From: Epiperipatus broadwayi
Taxonomy: Eukaryota; Onychophora; Udeonychophora; Euonychophora; Peripatidae
Assembly: GCA_028023455.1 (NCBI GenBank)
Contig: JAQFVV010006246.1
Coordinates: forward strand, 5,346,363 to 5,410,362
DNA length: 64,000 bases
Direction of reading: 5' to 3'
Part shown: piece by piece, positions 24,319 through 35,437 of the stretch
How the letters are laid out: each line of letters begins with the position of its first letter
Numbering within the stretch: position 1 is the stretch's first letter
Translations under genes and position numbers: made by a program
Notes under the pieces: generated by a model
What the model saw: only the letters and a program-made list of their open reading frames with translations
Databases searched by the model: none
Told to the model about the DNA's origin: nothing

Positions 24319-25462
24319 TCACAAGCATGATAAAGCATTAATGTGGCTAATTTCTTTTCCGGGCTTGTAAATTAATATGTAGTCATACACTGCTAACAAG
24401 TTAATCCAATGAATCAAATACTGGCTGGCAAGTTTGTAAGTTTTCTTATCATATCCAAAAATTTCCCAGTAATGGATGATAATCCATGTAAATATAGAAT
24501 TTAGATCCATACACATATTGATGATACTTTTTAACAGCGAATATCATAGCAAGGGTTTCTTTGTCAAGTTGACTATAATTTTTTTTCAGCAGTTGCCAGA
24601 GTCCTCAAAACATACCCAATAAAGCATTCTCCATAGCAGCGATACAAAACGACAGTTCCAACTCTGAAATCAGAAGCATCGGTTGTAATAATCATTTCTT
24701 GGGCACTGTTACAATGTACAAGAAGCTGTTTAGATGTTAGTCAATCTTATGCTTTCTGGAAAGCTAAATCATGCTCTTTAGTCCATTTCCAGTGCTGTTC
24801 TTTATGCAGTAGTTTATACAATGGTGTAAGAATGTGCAACTTGCCGGAAATCTCTCAAAAAAAGTTGAGCAATCCTAACAAAATTTACAAATCTTTTACA
24901 GTCCTAGGCTTTGAAGCATTTATGACAGCTCTAACTTTTTTGGGATTAGAATATTTTCCTTTCTGGCTTATAATATATCATAGAAATATAATTTCACACA
25001 TAGCCCATATACATTTACAAGGATTAATCCTAAGTCCAACTTTGCCCAGTCTCGAACAAACATTCAACATGAGTTCCCAATTCACTTTCTGTTTGAGCAG
25101 TTATTAAAATACCATCTAAATAAGGAATAACTCCTTTTATGCCTTTAAATAAGCCATCCATTTTTGCATCAGACATGTTTGGAGCAATTGTAAACGTATA
25201 AGGCAACTTGATACACTTATAAAGTCTCAGATGGATACTAGACAGTTAGCAGGTCAGCAGTTCTATCCCTAAAAGATATTCGATGGAAAGAGATCTTTGC
25301 AGAAAACAATGCCTTCTGAAGCAATGCTAAAACTTCACATATCCTTTGTACTGGATACACTTTTTTATTAATGAATTTATTAAGTATAACATGATAATCT
25401 CTGCATAAACGAATGCTCCCATATGGTTTCATAATTACAACTATTGATGTGGTCCATGACAA
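24319..25462 (-). pseudogene. Reverse transcriptase and RNase H remnant of Gypsy element 1
   Basis: RT segments read on the minus strand include VIMKPYGSIRLCRDYHVILN and NKFINKKVYPVQRI (25238-25462). The catalytic region reads GVIPYLDGILITAQ near 25110, where the expected YxDD has become YLDG, losing the second aspartate. After it comes an RT-thumb-like region, then RNase H with the characteristic IYKPGKEISHINALSCL (about 24319-24400). Several frameshifts and stops separate these pieces. Confidence 0.82.
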
Positions 25463-25592
25463 ATCTTCAAAAACAGCTTTATTGACCGTATGTTTAATAT
25501 TCTGTTAAACTTAATAAGAGTTTAATTCAGCTAATCCTGGCTTAAATAAATGGAGAAACATCTTTCTGACTACTGTTTCCAACTGAATTATC

Positions 25593-25781
25593 TTAATTAT
25601 TATAAGAAATTCCTAGTGGACAAAACCAATTCCTTTCTAATAGAGGCCTTATGCTACTCTTCACAACATATATGGTAAAATTAGCTTTAGCATTAATATT
25701 CACAGGACCTAAGACAATTCTGTTGCTATTCACATCTGTGGCTAATATCTGCGTATTTTGAAGTCTGTATTTTCTTTTCAT
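25593..25781 (-). pseudogene. Protease/RT-linker remnant of Gypsy element 1
   Basis: A 62-codon minus frame contains LLERNWFCPLGISY, which resembles the end of retroelement aspartic proteases (LLGRDWL type). The catalytic D-S/T-G triad was not found; the frame is broken before it. Confidence 0.5.
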
Positions 25782-25989
25782 TTATTACTGTCACTAATAT
25801 TTATCCAATCTTTAGATGACAACAAAGAAAGGCAGCACCACTTTCCACTTCCATTGTAATTTTACCTTTACAGACAATAACGACTAAAATAATATGGATA
25901 TCATCTGTGTCATTAATCTTATTAACAGATTTTTCCCTTCTTAATCCACCTCCCAAAGTCCGGACTTAACTGCGTTTTACAACTCTTGC

Positions 25990-26658
25990 CTTGGTTTCAC
26001 GAGCTAAATGTCCTTTAACTTTACAGACATTGCATTTCTCCATTTTAAATTTACAAAATTTCTTAATATGGCCTTTTACACCACAACAATAACAAGTCAA
26101 ACTTTTCTTTGCAGTCTTCGAATTTGTAGTCATAGCCAATGCTTTATTTAAAAATTGAATTGTTCTGGACTCCGAATGAAGTCAGAAATTCTTATGCTTT
26201 TTCTAACATTACTTCCTGAGCCAAAAATTTTCTGAAGGCTACCTTATACCTTAGATTTGTCTCACTCAGTCAAGCAACATATCTAACTCGGAGGCTAATT
26301 GGTATTATTTCGCAAGTGTATGAACTGCTATATCATAGTCTATATAACACTCATGGGGTAATTGCCTTCTTATCCAAAAATATAGAAGTGATATCCATTT
26401 CAAAGTTGTCAGATGGAAATAAGCATTTAATTTTTCTGTTATCTCTTCATAAGGAATGTCCTCAGGAATTTTCAGGTCGCATAATTGTTTTGCGACTTGT
26501 AAAACATCATTGCTAGCAAATAACAAAAGTGTGGCTATTTTGAGTTCTACTTCATCAATTTTATTTATTACCATATAACACTCGATGTGCTCAACATAAA
26601 CTTTCCATGCTGTGTTGTTAATATCAAACTCTCGAATATTACTGTTCAACATTGCCAT
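25990..26658 (-). pseudogene. Gag remnant with zinc knuckles, Gypsy element 1
   Basis: The minus frame at 26305-26658 (117 codons) starts MAMLNSNIREFDINNTAWKV and carries a Gag-like helix-rich segment (Gypsy gags often begin with such a W-containing region). Downstream, near 26030-26100, a CCHC knuckle reads CYCCGVKGHIKKFC, followed by a second degraded one CNVCKVKGHLARET whose last Cys is replaced. Frames between the two parts are interrupted. Confidence 0.75.
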
Positions 26659-26782
26659 TATTTATAATTGCGCTGCCATTCCATTTGCTTCCATTGTTTA
26701 TCACTATAACTCACAGGTATTTTTATTTCATAAACTGACAACTAGAACCATTCTACTGTCGACTTGCACCATTCTGCTTATA

Positions 26783-27320
26783 TGCAGGGATAAGATTTAT
26801 CTTTACCAGCTGTATATGCATCTGCAATAATTTAATCAAACAACAATATGTTTTGAAAATATAATAAAATGAGTGAAATCACTTTAGCTTCTTTAAGCAA
26901 TTCCAATAATTGGCTGCATGATAAACTGTTCATATGCACAAATATTATATACAAGTCCAATTATCTGTGTGTATCCATTTATTTTGGTTTTAACACATAG
27001 ATATTCTAACATTTCTAATATCACTCTTTAACCATTTTACTGGCTTTTATGATTAGCTCACACATTGCACTTTTCTGATTACAAGGTTACACAATTGCTG
27101 CTTATGTGATTACCCCATTAAAATGTACCTGGTTATAAATTTATACAGTTCAGAATATGTAGTAGGGCTCATTTTACATATATTGATCTTGCTCAATATC
27201 AAAATCAGGACTTTCAGCTTTATGCTAATTTTCTAGAGTACATTTGTACTGATAATAATTTTAATGTACTGTTTGTATGTAAAATACAAGATTTTAATTA
27301 AACTTTATTTACATTGAACA
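26783..27320 (-). repeat. 5' LTR of Gypsy element 1
   Basis: This is the partner of 22379-22936. It starts TGCAGGGATAAG and ends ACATTGAACA on the plus strand, so TG...CA ends are visible in this copy. Confidence 0.85.
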
Positions 27321-27434
27321 TATATATATAAATTAAAAATAGTAAATTACACAGCGTTAAAAGTAGCCTATTGTCACACAAATGATACATAAATCTAGCC
27401 ACTTTATAAATGATGAAAAGATTAATTAGTTTAC

Positions 27435-27543
27435 CTCCTGTACCAAGCTCAAAAATGGATTCACCACGTCCTTCACTTAGTCGTTTCTGTAAAAATTTCA
27501 ACAGTAATTCAACTTGTTCAGGATTTGGATTTATGAAAGCTAT
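27435..27543 (-). CDS. GTPBP1: GTPBP1 coding exon 2
   Basis: A polypyrimidine tract and TTTAG precede base 27543, and GGAG/GTAAAC gives the donor after 27435. The exon is 109 nt, entered in phase 0 and left in phase 1. It encodes residues 41-76: IAFINPNPEQVELLLKFLQK, then LSEGRGESIFELGTG. Vertebrate GTPBP1 has the same kind of segment (LVSPTSEQYDSLL...DEGCGETIYVIG) between its variable N-terminus and the G domain, and the spacing agrees. The frame is open and phases join exons 1 and 3 exactly. Confidence 0.93.
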
Positions 27544-27705
27544 CTAAAAAAAAAAAAAAAAAATGTAAATAGTTAAACAAAAAAAATTAGAAGTATTATA
27601 TCCAATACACTAAATATGCAAATAAGTAGTTTTATTTTAAATAAATTTTATTACTTAGTATATTTAATATTTAAATACAAGTTGATTATCTATACTGAAC
27701 TTAAT

Positions 27706-28236
27706 GTGATTAAAAGGAATTTGAACTCGGCCTTGTAAGCTCCACACAGTTCTACACTCCATCTTATACAACTGAAAGATAAATGATCAATATATGTATT
27801 TCATACTGAATTAACACTCATCAGTTGGTCCAGATCATCATCTCCCATACATATGTAATCAGTGCTCAGTTTATATTAAGATAGCAAATCTTCAAACTTT
27901 ATTGGATACGACAATAGTATTGCATCAACAAGGGCTCATCAGATTTTCAATGGTATGGATGGCTAAAGTGTTGGAGGGTTGAAAAGATGAGAAGATTGAA
28001 GCTTATCCATTAAAGTTTGAAGATTTGCTGTCTTAAAATAAACTGAGCATTGATTATATATATATGTGTGGGAGATGATCTGGACCAAGTAACGAGTGCT
28101 GGTTCAGCATGAAATAAATACGTATACTGGAGATCATTTATTTTTTTCACATGTAAGTGATTATGTGTATTGGGTATAAGATGGAATGGATAGCTGTATG
28201 GAGCTTGAAAGTCGGAGTTCAAATGCCTCTTAATTA
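27706..28236. repeat. R1 repeats in inverted (foldback) arrangement
   Basis: The left arm (27706-27905, minus orientation) and right arm (28010-28236, plus) are reverse complements over about 200 bp: both read TAAAGTTTGAAGATTTGCT, AAACTGAGCA, GGGAGATGAT, GGACCAA, CAGCATGAAATA or a variant, and GTGGAGCTT / GTTCAAAT at the outer ends. The spacer of about 105 bp resembles the leading part of the copy at 36700. The minus frame 28010-28243 lies in the arm and is not a gene. Confidence 0.75.
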
Positions 28237-28239
28237 CAT

Positions 28240-30455
28240 ACATAGAGAAACAAAAATTATTCTAAAATTTTTTTACAAATGTTATTATGCAGCAATCTGA
28301 GAAAAAGTAGATCAAAATAAAATAACTGCAAAGAAAAGCCAAAACAATGAACAAAAAAAAAAGTGAATTCTACTGTACTGCCAGGATAGATATATGGTAT
28401 TGTTATATCAATATCTGCAAATATATAAAAAAAGCTGATTTTCAAAATAATTATATAATTCAAACAAAATAATTATCTTAAGTCAGTACATGAAGAATGT
28501 TAGCTTTATCGATAAAGAATAGTACTCATTTTAATTTATAAAGACAAGTATCTTATTTTGTGACATTTCATAAAAAATATGCTTTCTGAAAGAGACTTAT
28601 TCAAATCCAAATATTTTATTGAATTTATATAGAACTAAAACTGGGTAAACCAGAGAATGGATTTTAAAGTTTGATCATAATTTTCTTTCTCTTTCTTTCC
28701 AATCAGCAAAAATAAAAAACTATTTTATAATTATTTGTAAAAGAACTATCTCAATATGAAAAAAAAAAATGTTTTGTGAAGTTAAATCTGGTATTTGTAT
28801 TTAGATAAAGGAATTTTAGTAAAAACCACTCTAGTATAAATTTACTTTGTCAAGTGATATAAACTTGTTTATCAAAATAAAAATAAATGCCATTAAAGAT
28901 TTAGGATGATGGGATATAGTATCCTTGCTTTAGAAAAAAATGTACAAATGGGTATAGTTTAAATAAAAAAAATACATCAATGCATATTGATTGAGAGAAG
29001 AGAAAATACCAATAGAAAAGGGGTGATTCTTATCACCAAGAAAGCAGAAAAAATAAAGAATTATAATCAGAGCAAATACTGTATGGAGAGTTTTGCTCTG
29101 TTTATCAACAATTAATGTGCTAGTATAGGAAATGTGATCATGTGAATTATAATCAGGCAAGATTAAGTATTATGCAGTAGCTATTAAAGACAGCTAATTA
29201 AAATATTTTCTTACAGAATATCTTCAAATAGCTTTACATTGCTGACTGTTTAAAAAAATTTTTTTTAAATACTACATTCAATTCTGCAATTATGACAATA
29301 TTGGCTACCAGAAGACTATTCCCCACATGTGGTTAAACAATCCAAAGCACATCAATCCAAGAGCTGGAATTATGCAGTTTATTCAGACATGAATGTTAAT
29401 TATATTATATAATCTTTCTAAATTCTTTTCTTCCTCCTTCATTTTTGTTGTCTTTTTTTTTTTGCTGAAAAGTGAAGTGTAAGATTTTTGAAATTCAATA
29501 TTATATATAATGTTGATTATACACAGGATACAACTTTATCTGCCTACAAGAAGAAAACTATGCTGTAAAAAAAAGAGGACTGTCCATAATGAGATCCAAA
29601 GATTATTATCAATGATATGTGTGAAATGTAAAATGTAATTCTTACAATATCAACAAAAACTATGATTAAAACATTTTATTATATGATTATGATTTTTTCT
29701 TTTATATTCAAATATAAGGCCTTAAAACTGATATTAGTATGGACTTCTATATATTCATAATTACCTTTAAATTTAGTATTTATGACTATTTGTTAATTTC
29801 AATAGTTTGTATTTTATTTATTTTATGATTTTATGGTAATTGCGAATATATGTGACAATTTCGTGATTTTATAATTAGTGTGTTGATGAGATTCCAATAA
29901 TCTCTAGGCAGAACAAAACCCAAATAGTTTTAATGTTTGATTTGAAAGAGAAAAAAAATGTTTGAAACCATAAAAGAAGTTTAGACAAAAATTCTTTATA
30001 GAGAATTTTATACATTTTCTATGAAGAAACATTTATTTTGATATCCATTGCAAAGAAGAAAATTTGAATGTGTCAATAATAATTTTATAGTAATATTTGG
30101 GTATCCAGAAGTTTAGTGTGGGCACCAAACAAAAGCACAATATTTGCTAGTAATATATGCTAATATTAAGAAAGCTTTTGATCAATCCCAAATAGTTTTT
30201 AGCCAGCTTTCCAAGGAGATTATTCTTAAAAATTATTTTAGATCTAACCTTAGATGAGGACAATAAATTTGGCTATTTTTCAAGGTTACTCCTAAGTAGC
30301 ATGAAGTAAAAGTGAAAAAGATTTTCAATCTTTTCATATTTTTTATTTGTGAAAATAATTTTTTTTGTTAAGTCAAAGCAATGTCATTATCACAGATGAA
30401 ATTTCATAAGTTCTGCTTAAATCACTAATATATTAAATAAGTGAGATAGTTCATT
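28240..30455. other. Intron 1, AT-rich, nothing recognised
   Basis: No coding motif, inverted repeat or known element was seen between the R1 foldback and the 3' end of RTE copy B. Open frames here (for example 28257-28463, 28930-29160) are low-complexity. Confidence 0.55.
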
Positions 30456-30687
30456 TTATATCTACTCATCATCATCAACCATTATCAATCCACTGCAGGA
30501 TGAAAGTCTCTCCAAGTTCAATCCATCTTTTCCTATCTTTAGCTTCTCTTCTCCACATCACCCCCGCACACTTTCTTATTTCAGCCATCCATCTCACATG
30601 TGATCTCTTTCTGGGTCTTTTACAATCTCTTGGAATCCAGTTTAAAATTTCAATTGTCCATCTATTATCATCTCTTCTAACAATATG

Positions 30688-32599
30688 TCAAGCCCAACTC
30701 CACTTCAGTCTTTTAATTTTTTCAATGAGGTCAGTAACACCTGTTTGTTCTCTTATCCATACATTGTGTTTTTGATACCTTCTTGTTACTCCCAACATGC
30801 ATCTCTCCATACTTCTTTGAGTGGTCTGAAGTCTCTGTATTGCTCTTCTATTAAGTGTCCAAGTCTCAGATCCATAAGTAAGAACTGGCAAAACACATTT
30901 ATTAAAAACCTTCCTTTTCAAACACATAGGCATATTTCCTTTTAGTATCAAGTTATTTCTACCAAAAGCACTCCAACCAAGTTTAATTCTATAATTAATT
31001 TCATCCATTATATTTCCATCTGTATTAATAATCTGACCAAGGTATTTTAATTGTTAACTTCTTCTAACTCATCATAATCAATCTTTATTTTCACATTTTG
31101 AGAAAATCTATTAAACATTACTCTAGTCTTTTTAACATTTATCTTTAGTCCTATTTTCATCTGATAACTCCTGCAACATTTCCTGTAGCTCTAAAGCATT
31201 ATTTGCAAAAACAACTACATCATTTCCAAAATCTAAATGACTTACATAATCTCCATTTACTTTCACTCCTTTAGCTTCCCATTTTAATCCACAAAATACT
31301 TCTTGCAGCACTGCTGTAAAAAGTTTTGGAGATTATGGAGTCACCCTGTCTTACACTCTTTTCAATGTTGATTTTCCTACTATCATTATGTAATCTAATT
31401 GTTGCTGTTGCAATTTTATAAATATTCTTTAAAATATGACAATATCCTGTATCTACACTTGATGATCCAATGCTTTAATCACTGAAGAAATGTTTATAGA
31501 ATCAAATGCCTTTTCATAGCCTACAAATCCTATGCGTAATGGCAACTCATATTCATTTGTCCTTTCTATAATTTCTCTCAATACCTATATGATCTACTGT
31601 ACTAAAACCACTTTTAAATCCAGCTTGTTCTCTTGGTTGGTGGAAATCCAGTGTTTTCTGTAGACGAGTTGTAATTATCTTAGTAAAAATTTTGTATAAA
31701 ACTGATAGGTCTGTAATTTCTAATATCTTCTTTATCACCTTTTTTAAATATTAATATTAATACTGCATTCTTCCAATCATCTGGTACATCTTTATCATTT
31801 AGACATTTGATATATAACTTTGCTAAAAAAATTTCTATTTTTTCACCTGCTTCTTTTAATATATCAGTTATAATTCCATCATTACCTGGAGCCTTCCCTT
31901 TCTTCATAAATTTAATTGCATGTCTCACTTCCTCATTCAAAATTCTAGGCAATTCGGAAGATATAATAGGTATAGTAGGCACTTGTTCTCTTTATTACTA
32001 TATAATTCTTGATAGAAGTCTTCTACACATCTTTTTTTCTTATGCAGATATAAATTTCCTACCAATACTAAAATGTTTTATACTCTTTAGACTTTTATTC
32101 TCTTTTACAGCTTTCCTTGCTAGTTCACAATTATACTTTCTTATATCATTTTCAACTCTTTTCCGCACCATTTTACAAAATTCGAGATATTCAATCTTTT
32201 TTAATGCATCATTGTTGTATATCCTCATATTCCTTCTTTTCTTCATAAATTCTCTAGTCTCAGTAGAAATTTTATTGGTCAATTGCTGCTTTTTCTAACA
32301 GCTATCTTTGTTGCAGTTTTTAAAAGTGTATCGCTTATTTTCCTATTAATGTCATTCAAATCTGAATCATGTTCAAAATCTACTAATACTTGAAACCGAT
32401 TTGTAAGTTCTAATTTAAATTCATTAGAATGTTTCTGAAGATTAGAAATATCAACTTTAAATATTGTTTTTCTTAATAATTTTTGTCTCTCTAGTTTTGC
32501 ATTAACATGTATCTTACATCTTACTAATCGATGACCACTCCCTGTGTTAAATTTATTAAGAACATTACAATCTTGAAATATGTATTTTCTGTTAGTCAA
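30688..32599 (-). pseudogene. Reverse transcriptase part of RTE copy B
   Basis: Successive minus frames give NTGSGHRLVRCKIHVNAK (32279-32599; the endonuclease SDH motif reads SGH), a linker (32040-32282), RT entry SELPRILNEEVRHAIKFMKK and GKAPGNDG (31680-31982), RPIS, TRLQKTLDFHQPREQAGFKS (31553-31738), DSIISKLF-type sequence near 31330, and the C-terminal part with NKCVLPVLTYGSETWTLNRR (30688-31008). The active site, expected F/YADD, reads FGND near 31225. There are at least five frame breaks. Confidence 0.85.
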
Positions 32600-32616
32600 A
32601 ATATAATCAAATTCTG

Positions 32617-33504
32617 TTATGCCTTCATTTGGATGCTTCCATGTCCATTTCCTTTTAACATTTTCTCAAAAAAAGAATTCATAATATAAAGTTTTTCTTT
32701 TTCTGCAAACTCCACAAGTCTATGTCCTCTCTCATTCCTATTACCATAACCAAAATTACCTACAACATTTTCATCTTTCATTTGTTTACCAATTCTAGCA
32801 TTAAAGTCTCCCATAACAATTTTAAAATGTTGTTTACTCTGATCAAAAGCCTTTTGTACATTCGTATAAAAATCTTCTATAACTTCATCACTATGAGAAC
32901 TTGTTGAGGCATAAACCTGAATTATCTGCATTTGGTATCTGCTATTAAGTTGTAAAACTAATCTTGCCACTCTGTCTGATACACCATCAATCTCCAAAAT
33001 GTTATTCTTCCATTTTTTATTTATAATGAATCCTACTCCACTTGTATTTCCAATATTTGTGCCTTTATAGTAGAGTATATGTCCACTTTTTAAATCAATT
33101 GTTTCTTCACCTTTTTTTCTAACTTCACAAAGTCCAATAATGTCCCATTTAATATAAGACAGTTCTTCTTCTAAATCTTGCAATCTTCCTTCACTCGAAA
33201 GTAATCTGCAGTTGTAAGTACCTAAATAAAAAGTCATCATCAAATGGCAGTCTGAGTCCGCAATCAGGGGATTCTTAGCACTCTCCACCTTTGGCCACCA
33301 ACCGCTGCCTTGGTTGGTGACTTTACAGCCTCCTGGGAATAAGGGCCATGATTTATTATTGTCTGTCATGATTGTATATATTGGAAAAAATATTCTTAAA
33401 CTCGGAGGTAAAAAGCCAATAAACTCACGACGCTGGCTAATGCGTGTTGGTGAGCAGCCCATAGTAATAACAACTGCAATGACAAGAACATATGGAGTAG
33501 ACAT
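32617..33504 (-). pseudogene. APE-type endonuclease of RTE copy B
   Basis: A 295-codon open frame begins MSTPYVLVIAVVITMGCSPT. From about residue 93 it has the apurinic-type endonuclease fold motifs: GTYNCRLLSSEGR (catalytic Asn), IIGLCEVRKKGEE (catalytic Glu), VYASTSSHSDE (Tyr motif) and IVMGDFNARIG (Asp-x-Asn). It ends in a shifted frame soon after GHRLVEFAEKEKLYIMNSFF; the continuing homology is in the next frame. Arthropod annotations often call this protein craniofacial development protein 2-like. The EN part is still readable but the protein cannot reach the RT. Confidence 0.88.
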
Positions 33505-33514
33505 TAGAAATTTG

Positions 33515-34684
33515 GGTGCTTGTCTTATAGCTAAAGACGCCGTTGGATGGCGCCGTTTTCACGCTAAAACTATAAAATATGAATATTCACGGGCCGTTGA
33601 TTTTTATAACTTTTCAGTGCTTTTTAGTAATGCGAAAATAAAAACAAAACAAAATAGTCTTTTTTAAATATTATTTTTTATTAACATACACATGATAATA
33701 ATAAATGTAAAATAAAATCAACAAATTACAATTTGATTCGTGTTTTTTATATTGTATACTTTTTAAATTGGGTTACGGCTTTTTTTTATCAATTTTCTAT
33801 CGGATATTTTTTTACTTGTGTTACGCCTTTTTTTTATCAATTTTCTATCGGATATTTTTTTACTTGTGTTACGACTTTTTTTGTTGTTGTTTAACTAAAA
33901 AATAATAATCGTAATAAAAGTAAAAGTTGTTATGGTTAGATTTAGAATTAGTTTTAGGATTATTTTAGGGTTAGTGTTCTGTTGTTTGTAATGCTAAAAT
34001 AAAAAAATTCAAAATCGTAACTGTACTCGGACAAAAGAAAGAAACTCAAACTTTTTTAAACAACACCAAACACATACAAATGTCTTCTTTACTTATTAAA
34101 CATGTTTATAATATTTGCTTTTTATGAAATTTACAATAAAACCTGTATATTTGGACTTTTCTTACTGGATATTTTTTTCGTACCGCTCTTTTTTACTTCA
34201 AAAATATACAGATGGTAGAATCTTCTTTGTCTCGTGGAATGTTACTAACAGTACGTTACTTGACACGTTACCTAATTGCAACTCAATAAAAACATAGATA
34301 TTTAACATTTTCCCAAATAAAAGTTCAATACAATACGTTGTAAAAAGTCTTATAATTATTGCTTTAAAAAATCTGAACATTTCAATAGTTTAAAATAAAA
34401 AAAAATCAAATGAAAACAACATTTCAATACAATTCAAATACAAACTCTCTCATCAAGCCGTAATTATTTTATAAATTGTGCGAATTCGGAAAATGTTTTG
34501 CTGCTATGCGACATACATGCTGTACTGTGACGCGACATATCGGCCTGCATTCTGTAGCACAACAAAAAAGTTGTATTATAGAAAACGCGAGTTCGAACGT
34601 GTCGGCCGCGGAAACAGCATTTTTATGTGTTTTGGCGTGAAAACCGCGCCATAGAGCAGTATTTTTAGCTAAAAGATGAGTACC
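33515..34684. mobile_element. Long-TIR DNA transposon, copy 3, nested in RTE copy B
   Basis: Inverted terminal repeats of about 80 bp: left GGTGCTTGTCTTATAGCTAA (33515) and reverse-complemented right GGTACTCATCTTTTAGCTAA (from 34684), both going on to ATGGCGCSGTTTTCACGC and AAAAC. A perfect 8-bp target duplication GAAATTTG flanks it (33507-33514 and 34685-34692). Length is 1170 bp, close to copy 1. The interior has a direct repeat (ACGGCTTTTTTTTATCAATT... near 33777 and ACGCCTTTTTTTTATCAATT near 33824) and no transposase. It separates the RTE 5' leader from its endonuclease frame. Confidence 0.92.
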
Positions 34685-34984
34685 GAAATTTGCCCTGCTC
34701 GGTTCCTTTAAGAGGAATCAAAGGGTCTCCTTTCAGTTTAGCAAACCCCTTTCTGCAGCCTTATATTTACTATTGTGACTTAAAATTTTCTATAGGAGAG
34801 AATTTTATCAAGTAAATTAGTAGTTTTTCTGCATTTAAGGATTTTTAGAAAATTTTAAAAGACCATTTGTCCAAACAGAAAATAATCACCATTGTAAATA
34901 CAAAAAAAGAAATAATTTTCACACATATATCTATGTCATTGTATTTTTCTGTCTGTATATATACATTTTTGAATTTTTAATAAT

Positions 34985-35075
34985 AATAAAAAAATCCGTT
35001 CCCAATTAGAACTCAAACTGCCATCCTTATGCTTCCCAAAAAAAACTCCTTAACAACTGAACCAATGGAAATATT
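34985..35075 (-). repeat. tRNA-derived SINE-like fragment
   Basis: Read on the minus strand it has box-A-like TGGTTCAGTTGTTAAGGA and, about 30 bases on, box-B-like GAGTTCTAATTGGG, then GGAACGG and a T/ATT-rich tail. This is the order and spacing of a tRNA-derived SINE head. Stems are degraded and no target duplication was found. Confidence 0.4.
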
Positions 35076-35245
35076 ATGTTTGTATAACAAAATTTTGTTA
35101 ATATTGATTTTAAACTCATACTTAATTTATTAAATTAATTAAAATAAAAAAATATACATCTGATGGAAATATTACATTTGTAAATAAAATTTTGCTAATA
35201 TGATTTAATTCATTCTTAATTAATTAAATTAATTAAAAAGCCAAT
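35068..35245. repeat. Tandem duplication, about 97-bp unit
   Basis: TGGAAATATTATGTTTGTAT (about 35067) and TGGAAATATTACATTTGTAA (about 35164) begin two similar units, both ending TTAAATTAATTAAAA. Confidence 0.6.
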
Positions 35246-35437
35246 ACATAAATATTTTTATATAATAGACAATTACATGATATTTAAATTTAGAATTTGT
35301 TTGTTAGACGTCGTATTTTATATTTTCATGTCTTATTATTAAATTATAATTTATCTGATTTTTTTGTAGTTTTAACCATTTTTAAAATATTTAAATATAA
35401 CTAAAAGGTAAAAGTAATATATAAATTTTTTTTTACA

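Larger units (their letters stand above)
22379..27320 (-). mobile_element. Gypsy-type LTR retrotransposon 1, complete but inactivated
   Basis: Two long terminal repeats of about 540-560 bp bound a minus-strand gag-pol order: gag, zinc knuckles, protease, RT, RNase H, integrase, from high to low coordinates. The order RT-RNase H-integrase assigns it to Ty3/Gypsy. All reading frames have stops and shifts. A candidate tRNA primer site (TGGTGCAAGTCGACAG on the minus strand, about 26756-26771) lies just inside the 5' LTR. I could not identify a clear 5-bp target duplication. The 5' LTR ends only about 115 bp from GTPBP1 exon 2. Confidence 0.88.
30467..34760 (-). mobile_element. RTE-clade non-LTR retrotransposon, copy B, near full length
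   Basis: The most complete RTE here is on the minus strand. Its 3' end (30467) carries the tail GGTTGATGATGATG after TCCTGCAGTGGATTGATAAT, typical of RTE elements of arthropods. The 5' end is near 34760 (CTGCAGAAAGGGGTTTGC on the minus strand). Near-identical 11-bp direct repeats flank it: TTATATCTACT (30456-30466) and TTATATTTACT (34761-34771), read as the target duplication. Removing the nested element (33515-34684) and its 8-bp duplication leaves about 3.1 kb, the usual RTE length. The order is endonuclease then reverse transcriptase, both broken by frameshifts. Confidence 0.88.

Noticed and set aside
31807-32298. 163-codon plus-strand open frame, hydrophobic
   Set aside because: It is antisense to the RTE copy B reverse transcriptase; the same is true of 30500-30945. 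The minus-strand frames carry the conserved RT motifs.
33314-33667. 117-codon plus-strand open frame
   Set aside because: It runs across the RTE leader, the 8-bp target duplication and the end of the nested long-TIR element, so it is an accidental frame over three unrelated pieces.
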